NCBI RefSeq assembly: GCF_003003265.1 | Contig: NZ_PVTL01000003.1 | Span: 62,001-126,000 of the forward strand | Length of the DNA: 64,000 nt | Reading direction: 5' to 3' | Source of the DNA: Glaciihabitans tibetensis | Lineage (GTDB): Bacteria; Actinomycetota; Actinomycetes; Actinomycetales; Microbacteriaceae | Shown here: piece by piece, positions 63,031 to 64,000 of the stretch | Position numbering within the stretch: the first letter of the stretch is position 1 | How the letters are laid out: every line of letters starts with the position of its first letter | The notes under the pieces: model-generated | What the model saw: the letters and a program-made list of their open reading frames with translations, nothing else | The model's database searches: none | Told to the model about the DNA's origin: nothing | Made by a program: the position numbers and the translations under genes

Positions 63031-63303
63031 GGTGACCTCCGGCATGGACCGCCACGCGCGACAGCGCGCTACAGTTTCTAGTACTTCTCCCCCCAGAAGA
63101 ACCTGGAATGCCGCAGCAAGGTCTTCCCCGGATGCGATCAGACTACGTTGATTTGTCGCGATTGCCCAGAACACGGCGAGTTCAAAAGCACATCGCTTGC
63201 CAAAGAACACTCTCCGACGCGCGGCTCCGCGGTCTTCGCTCGAGGATCGGCTTCCATCCACTTGATAAACTCGGGCCTTCCTATCAATCCGTGAAAGGCC
63301 CCA
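63031..63303. other. Divergent upstream region between the secreted protein and GT2 genes
   Basis: 273 bp. On the minus strand TTCTGGGGGGAGAA (reverse of 63085-63098) lies about 55 nt before the ATG of the secreted protein gene; a similar TTCTGGGGGGAA precedes the CAP gene. No gene seen. Confidence 0.5.
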
Positions 63304-64000
63304 ATGCCTCAGCTTCGTCCCGGTGTCGTCTCGGTCATCCTTGTGAATTTCCGCGGCGCGACAGACACGATTGGAGCGATAGAGCAGCTCCGCGCCCTCG
63401 ATTGGCCTGCGGAGAGGCTGGAGATCGTCGTCGTGGAGAATGCATCAGGAGACGACAGCGCGCAACGCATCAACGCTGCCGCTCCCGACATTGTTTTCGT
63501 TCAATCGAAGGAGAACCTCGGGTTCGCGGGCGGGTGCAACCTCGGCGTCGCTAAGTCATCCGGCGAGTTCGTTGCTTTCCTGAACAACGACGCCCGACCC
63601 GACAAGGCATGGATCTCGGCGGCAATTGACCGATTCGCCGAGTCGCCGCGAGTGGGCGCCGTAGCGAGCAAGGTGTTGGACTGGGACGGCGTCAACGTCG
63701 ACTACATCGGTTCAGCCCTGACCTGGTTCGGTATGGGATACAAACCCTTCACTGCAGAAAAACTCGAGCCAGGCATGCCGGAGCCCGGCGATGTGCTCTT
63801 CGGGACCGGAGCTGCAATGTTCGTGCGCCGCGAGGTCTTTGCAGAACTCGGCGGGTTTGATGAACGGTATTTCATGTTCTTCGAGGATGTCGACTTCGGG
63901 TGGCGCTTGAACCTCCGGGGGTGGCGGTACGTCTACGAGGCGGGTTCGCTCGCCTTTCACAAGCATCACGCGTCGATGACGTCATTCGGCGAGTTCAAGG
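63304..64000 (+). CDS. GT2-family glycosyltransferase, truncated by the window end
   Basis: At least 232 residues; no stop before the right edge. VSVILVNFRGA, IVVVENASGD, NLGFAGGCNLG, FLNNDARPD form the GT-A donor site and GTGAAMFVRREVFAELGGFDERYFMFFEDVDFGWRL the acceptor side, as in rhamnosyl- or galactofuranosyl-like GT2 enzymes. GAAAGG stands before ATG 63304. Divergent from the large secreted protein. It probably continues the polysaccharide locus to the right. Confidence 0.92.
   Translation, partial: MPQLRPGVVSVILVNFRGATDTIGAIEQLRALDWPAERLEIVVVENASGDDSAQRINAAAPDIVFVQSKENLGFAGGCNLGVAKSSGEFVAFLNNDARPDKAWISAAIDRFAESPRVGAVASKVLDWDGVNVDYIGSALTWFGMGYKPFTAEKLEPGMPEPGDVLFGTGAAMFVRREVFAELGGFDERYFMFFEDVDFGWRLNLRGWRYVYEAGSLAFHKHHASMTSFGEFK

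Overview
The window is GC-rich, densely coded DNA from a high-GC Gram-positive bacterium. Multicopy CWB2 (PF04122) surface proteins, an AccA3/AccE/AccD acyl-CoA carboxylase set, a trimeric-type purine nucleoside phosphorylase and an LpdA-type flavoprotein point to Actinobacteria. My best guess is the family Microbacteriaceae; this is inference from gene content, since there is no rRNA in the window. I found no tRNA, rRNA, CRISPR array, transposase or phage gene.

Left part (1-28.4 kb) is a conserved metabolic region. It starts with nucleoside salvage: nucleoside hydrolase, adenosine deaminase, an orphan PTS IIA/IIB pair, a phosphohexo/pentomutase and PNP. LpdA-like oxidoreductase follows, then a 640-bp repeat-rich gap with three different repeat families. 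Next come AccA3 (biotin carboxylase + BCCP), Maf, a TrmA-type RNA methyltransferase, a LuxR-type two-component operon with a second, degenerate sensor, and AccE/AccD. A NeuA-NeuB-glycosyltransferase trio (nonulosonic acid type) sits between accD and birA. BirA, a PH-domain protein, GtrA, PurK, PurE and an LCP glycopolymer ligase close this part. From memory, much of this gene set also clusters in Mycobacterium tuberculosis (Rv3275c to Rv3313c), so it is probably ancestral actinobacterial order.

Middle part (29.6-50.4 kb) is an accessory surface-protein region. Five tandem paralogues of about 770 residues each carry a signal peptide, four beta-sandwich (carboxypeptidase-regulatory-like) repeats and three CWB2 repeats. 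Each is preceded by a recognisably homologous promoter. Three further CWB2 proteins follow with different N-terminal modules: a lysozyme-like candidate domain, a metzincin protease and a CAP/SCP domain. RmlA and a GT2 glycosyltransferase are interleaved. The gap between paralogues 3 and 4 carries a copy of the 3' end of paralogue 1 in which the left half is inverted.

Right part (50.4-64 kb) is a cell-surface polysaccharide locus: a CapD/FlaA1-type dehydratase, an epimerase, a glycosyltransferase, a Wzt/Wzm ABC exporter, a glycosyltransferase with a C-terminal coiled coil, an RgpF-WbsX fusion, a separate RgpF-like protein, and a large secreted protein with the same lysozyme-like domain plus six Cys-paired repeats. 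A GT2 gene runs off the right edge.

Working model (inference): the right part makes and exports a wall glycopolymer, the LCP protein attaches it to peptidoglycan, and the CWB2 proteins bind it non-covalently. This would parallel the slpA/cwp plus PSII arrangement of Clostridioides difficile.
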